A stretch of 64,000 bases of DNA from contig NZ_CDHO01000002.1 of assembly GCF_001006785.1 (NCBI RefSeq), forward strand, positions 806,001 to 870,000, written 5' to 3'. The notes beneath the pieces are model-generated. The model was not told where the DNA came from and ran no database searches. It was given only the letters and a program-made list of their open reading frames with translations. The stretch is from Hyphomicrobium_B sp001006785. GTDB lineage: Bacteria > Pseudomonadota > Alphaproteobacteria > Rhizobiales > Hyphomicrobiaceae. Shown here piece after piece: positions 62,318 through 64,000 of this stretch. Each line of letters starts with the position of its first letter. The stretch's first letter is position 1. The translations under genes and the position numbers were made by a program.

Positions 62318-64000
62318 ATGACGTCGAAGCCGCTGAACCTCTTCCAAATCTACATCCGCGCCCTGAAGCTGCTCGAGTCCGAAAAGTATCTCGCGATCGG
62401 CTTGGCACTCGCGAGCATATTCATCGCAGCCATCCAGCTTGCCGAGCCTATTCTGTTCGGACGCGTCGTCGACGCACTCAGCAAGGGCGAAAGCGCATTC
62501 GGCTATATCGGCCTGTGGGCCGTCCTCGGCCTGTTCGGCGTCATCGCCGGCGTGATCGTCAGCATCAATTCCGATCGCCTCGCCCATCGCCAGAAGAACG
62601 CGCATCTCGCCACCGTCTTCGAAAAGGCGATGGCCCTGCCGCAGAGCGTGCACGCGACGCGCGGCAGTGGCGCAACGATCCGAACCATTCTCGCCGGAAC
62701 GACGGCCCTCTTCTGGCTCTGGCTCGGAGCCATGCGCGAACATTTCACAGCACTGTTCGGCATCATCCTGCTCGTTCCGACCGCGATCAGCATGGACGCG
62801 CGCATGGCAACGATCCTTGTTGCGCTGGCTGCCGCCTATACGCTGATGAACGTCCTCGTGATGCGCAAGACGACCTACGGGCAGGCCGCCGTCGAAGAGC
62901 ATGAGACGGCACTCTCAGGCCGCGTCGTCGACGTGATCGGCAACGTCATGGTGGTGCAGAGCTACGCCCGACTGCAGGCCGAAGCGGAGGCTTTGCGCGG
63001 CCTGTCGCGTGAGCTGCTGACAGCACAATTTCCGGTCGTCACCTGGTGGGGCATCCTGACGGTCATGCAGCGTTCGGCGGCGACGCTGACGATGGTCGTG
63101 ATCTTCGTCGCGGGCGCCGTTCTCGTCGGACGCGGCGAGCTGACGGTCGGCCAGATCGTGAGCTTCGTTGCCTTCGCAACGCTGCTGATCAGTCGCCTCG
63201 ATCAGCTTTCAGCCTTCGTCGTGAAGGTTCATCAGCAGGCGCCGACCCTCACCTTGCTGTTCGAGCTGATGGACGAAAAGGCCAACAACGAGGACAAGCC
63301 CGGCGCCAAGCCCTTGGAGAACGTCGCAGGCGCCGTCGCCTTCGAGCACGTGAACTTCCGCTATGGCGGCAGCCCGCAGGGCATATCGGATGTGACGTTT
63401 GCCGCCAACGCCGGCGAGACGGTCGCCCTCGTCGGTCCGACCGGCTCCGGCAAGTCGACGACGATCGCCCTGCTCCAGCGTTTCCAGACGCCATCGTCGG
63501 GCCGCATCACCATCGACGGCCAGAACATCGCCGACGTCACGATACAGTCGCTGCGCCAAGCGATCTCCGTCGTCTTCCAGGACGCCGGGCTTTTCAATCG
63601 CACGATCGGTGAGAACATCCGCATCGGCAAACCGGACGCAACCGACGCCGAGGTCGAACGCGCCAGCAAACTCGCCGAAGCGCACGATTTCATCATGCGC
63701 AAGCCGGGTGGCTACGGCTTCATGATCGGCGAGCGTGGACTATCGCTCTCAGGCGGCGAACGCCAGCGCATCGCCATCGCGCGCGCGATTCTGAAAGACG
63801 CACCGATCCTGATCCTCGACGAAGCGACGAGCGCGCTCGATTCCGAAACCGAAGCCAAGATCAAACGCGCCCTCGACACACTCAGAACGGGACGCACGAC
63901 GTTCGTGATCGCGCACCGCCTGTCGACCGTTGCCGATGCCGATGAAATCTTCGTCCTCGATCACGGCGAAATCGTCGAGCGCGGACGCTTCGACGACCTG
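62318..64000 (+). CDS. ndvA: Glucan ABC exporter NdvA/ChvA-like, 3' end cut by window
   Basis: 561 codons are visible of an ABC half-transporter of about 590 residues. Six membrane segments, Walker A GPTGSGKST, signature LSGGERQR, Walker B ILILDEATSALD and H-loop IAHRLS are all present. The N-terminus LFQIYIRALKLL matches the cyclic beta-glucan exporters. Complements opgH, which is 4 kb upstream. The final residues are missing. Confidence 0.8.
   Translation, partial: MTSKPLNLFQIYIRALKLLESEKYLAIGLALASIFIAAIQLAEPILFGRVVDALSKGESAFGYIGLWAVLGLFGVIAGVIVSINSDRLAHRQKNAHLATVFEKAMALPQSVHATRGSGATIRTILAGTTALFWLWLGAMREHFTALFGIILLVPTAISMDARMATILVALAAAYTLMNVLVMRKTTYGQAAVEEHETALSGRVVDVIGNVMVVQSYARLQAEAEALRGLSRELLTAQFPVVTWWGILTVMQRSAATLTMVVIFVAGAVLVGRGELTVGQIVSFVAFATLLISRLDQLSAFVVKVHQQAPTLTLLFELMDEKANNEDKPGAKPLENVAGAVAFEHVNFRYGGSPQGISDVTFAANAGETVALVGPTGSGKSTTIALLQRFQTPSSGRITIDGQNIADVTIQSLRQAISVVFQDAGLFNRTIGENIRIGKPDATDAEVERASKLAEAHDFIMRKPGGYGFMIGERGLSLSGGERQRIAIARAILKDAPILILDEATSALDSETEAKIKRALDTLRTGRTTFVIAHRLSTVADADEIFVLDHGEIVERGRFDDL

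Noticed and set aside
1..64000. tRNA, rRNA, CRISPR, prophage or insertion sequence
   Set aside because: No cloverleaf-like or rRNA sequences, regularly spaced repeats, integrase or transposase frames were recognised by reading; a covariance-model search was not possible.

Overview
This window most likely comes from a methylotrophic alphaproteobacterium of the Hyphomicrobiales (Rhizobiales), with Hyphomicrobium or a close relative as the best guess. The DNA is GC-rich, genes are tightly packed and many are joined by ATGA or GTGA overlaps. The core gene orders are alphaproteobacterial (tpiA-secG-pyrG-kdsA; trpGDC-moaC-moeA). C1-metabolism markers recur: tetrahydromethanopterin (H4MPT) biosynthesis genes, a PQQ/lanthanide-associated ABC transporter cluster, a PQQ precursor peptide, a four-cysteine methanol-type cytochrome c and a DmrA-like reductase. 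I found no rRNA, tRNA, CRISPR array, prophage or insertion sequence.

Region by region. (1) 1-6241, minus strand: a secreted DUF3280-type protein and a NitT/TauT-type ABC transporter lead straight into an H4MPT cofactor cassette (mfnB, folB-like, mfnE-like kinase, DUF447, methyltransferase) in which most stop and start codons overlap. (2) 6542-11443, plus strand: a divergent five-gene cluster (binding protein, beta-propeller, ABC ATPase, ABC-2 permease, secreted protein) of the kind tied to PQQ alcohol dehydrogenases and lanthanide uptake (lutABEFG-like). (3) 12166-18292: kdsA, a 29-codon pqqA with its own terminator, a small membrane protein, pyrG, a lipoprotein, secG, a secreted protein and tpiA. 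(4) 18507-27368: ppiD-trpE, then sixA-like and trpGDC-moaC-moeA. (5) 27419-30886: EF-P with its modifying enzymes EpmA and EpmB. (6) 31558-35625: a molybdopterin oxidoreductase behind a FixK/FNR-type box, and an ECF sigma/NrsF anti-sigma pair behind a sigma-F-like promoter. (7) 35718-43080: putrescine uptake (potFGHI) and gamma-glutamyl-putrescine catabolism (puuB, puuA). (8) 43290-49816: a four-gene unit resembling the Ralstonia Phc quorum-sensing system, with a PhcB-like methyltransferase, a sensor that looks like PhcS and PhcR fused into one protein, and two receiver proteins. (9) 50130-58133: aldehyde dehydrogenase, cytochrome c, dmrA, a HAD phosphatase, a secreted unknown, FkbM methyltransferase and opgH. 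(10) 58154-61480: a coupled cassette of MDR dehydrogenase, degenerate pterin synthase, GT4 glycosyltransferase and methyltransferase, a candidate route to a modified pterin or other small molecule. (11) 61498-64000: cytochrome b561 and an NdvA-like glucan exporter cut by the window end.

How the genes work together. The H4MPT genes and DmrA serve formaldehyde oxidation. The lut-like cluster, PqqA and the four-cysteine cytochrome serve periplasmic PQQ-dependent methanol or alcohol oxidation. moaC and moeA supply molybdenum cofactor for enzymes such as the oxidoreductase at 31.6 kb. The most novel-looking parts are the Phc-like signalling unit and the pterin/glycosyl/methyl cassette. All functions come from reading sequence motifs and gene order; no database search was run.
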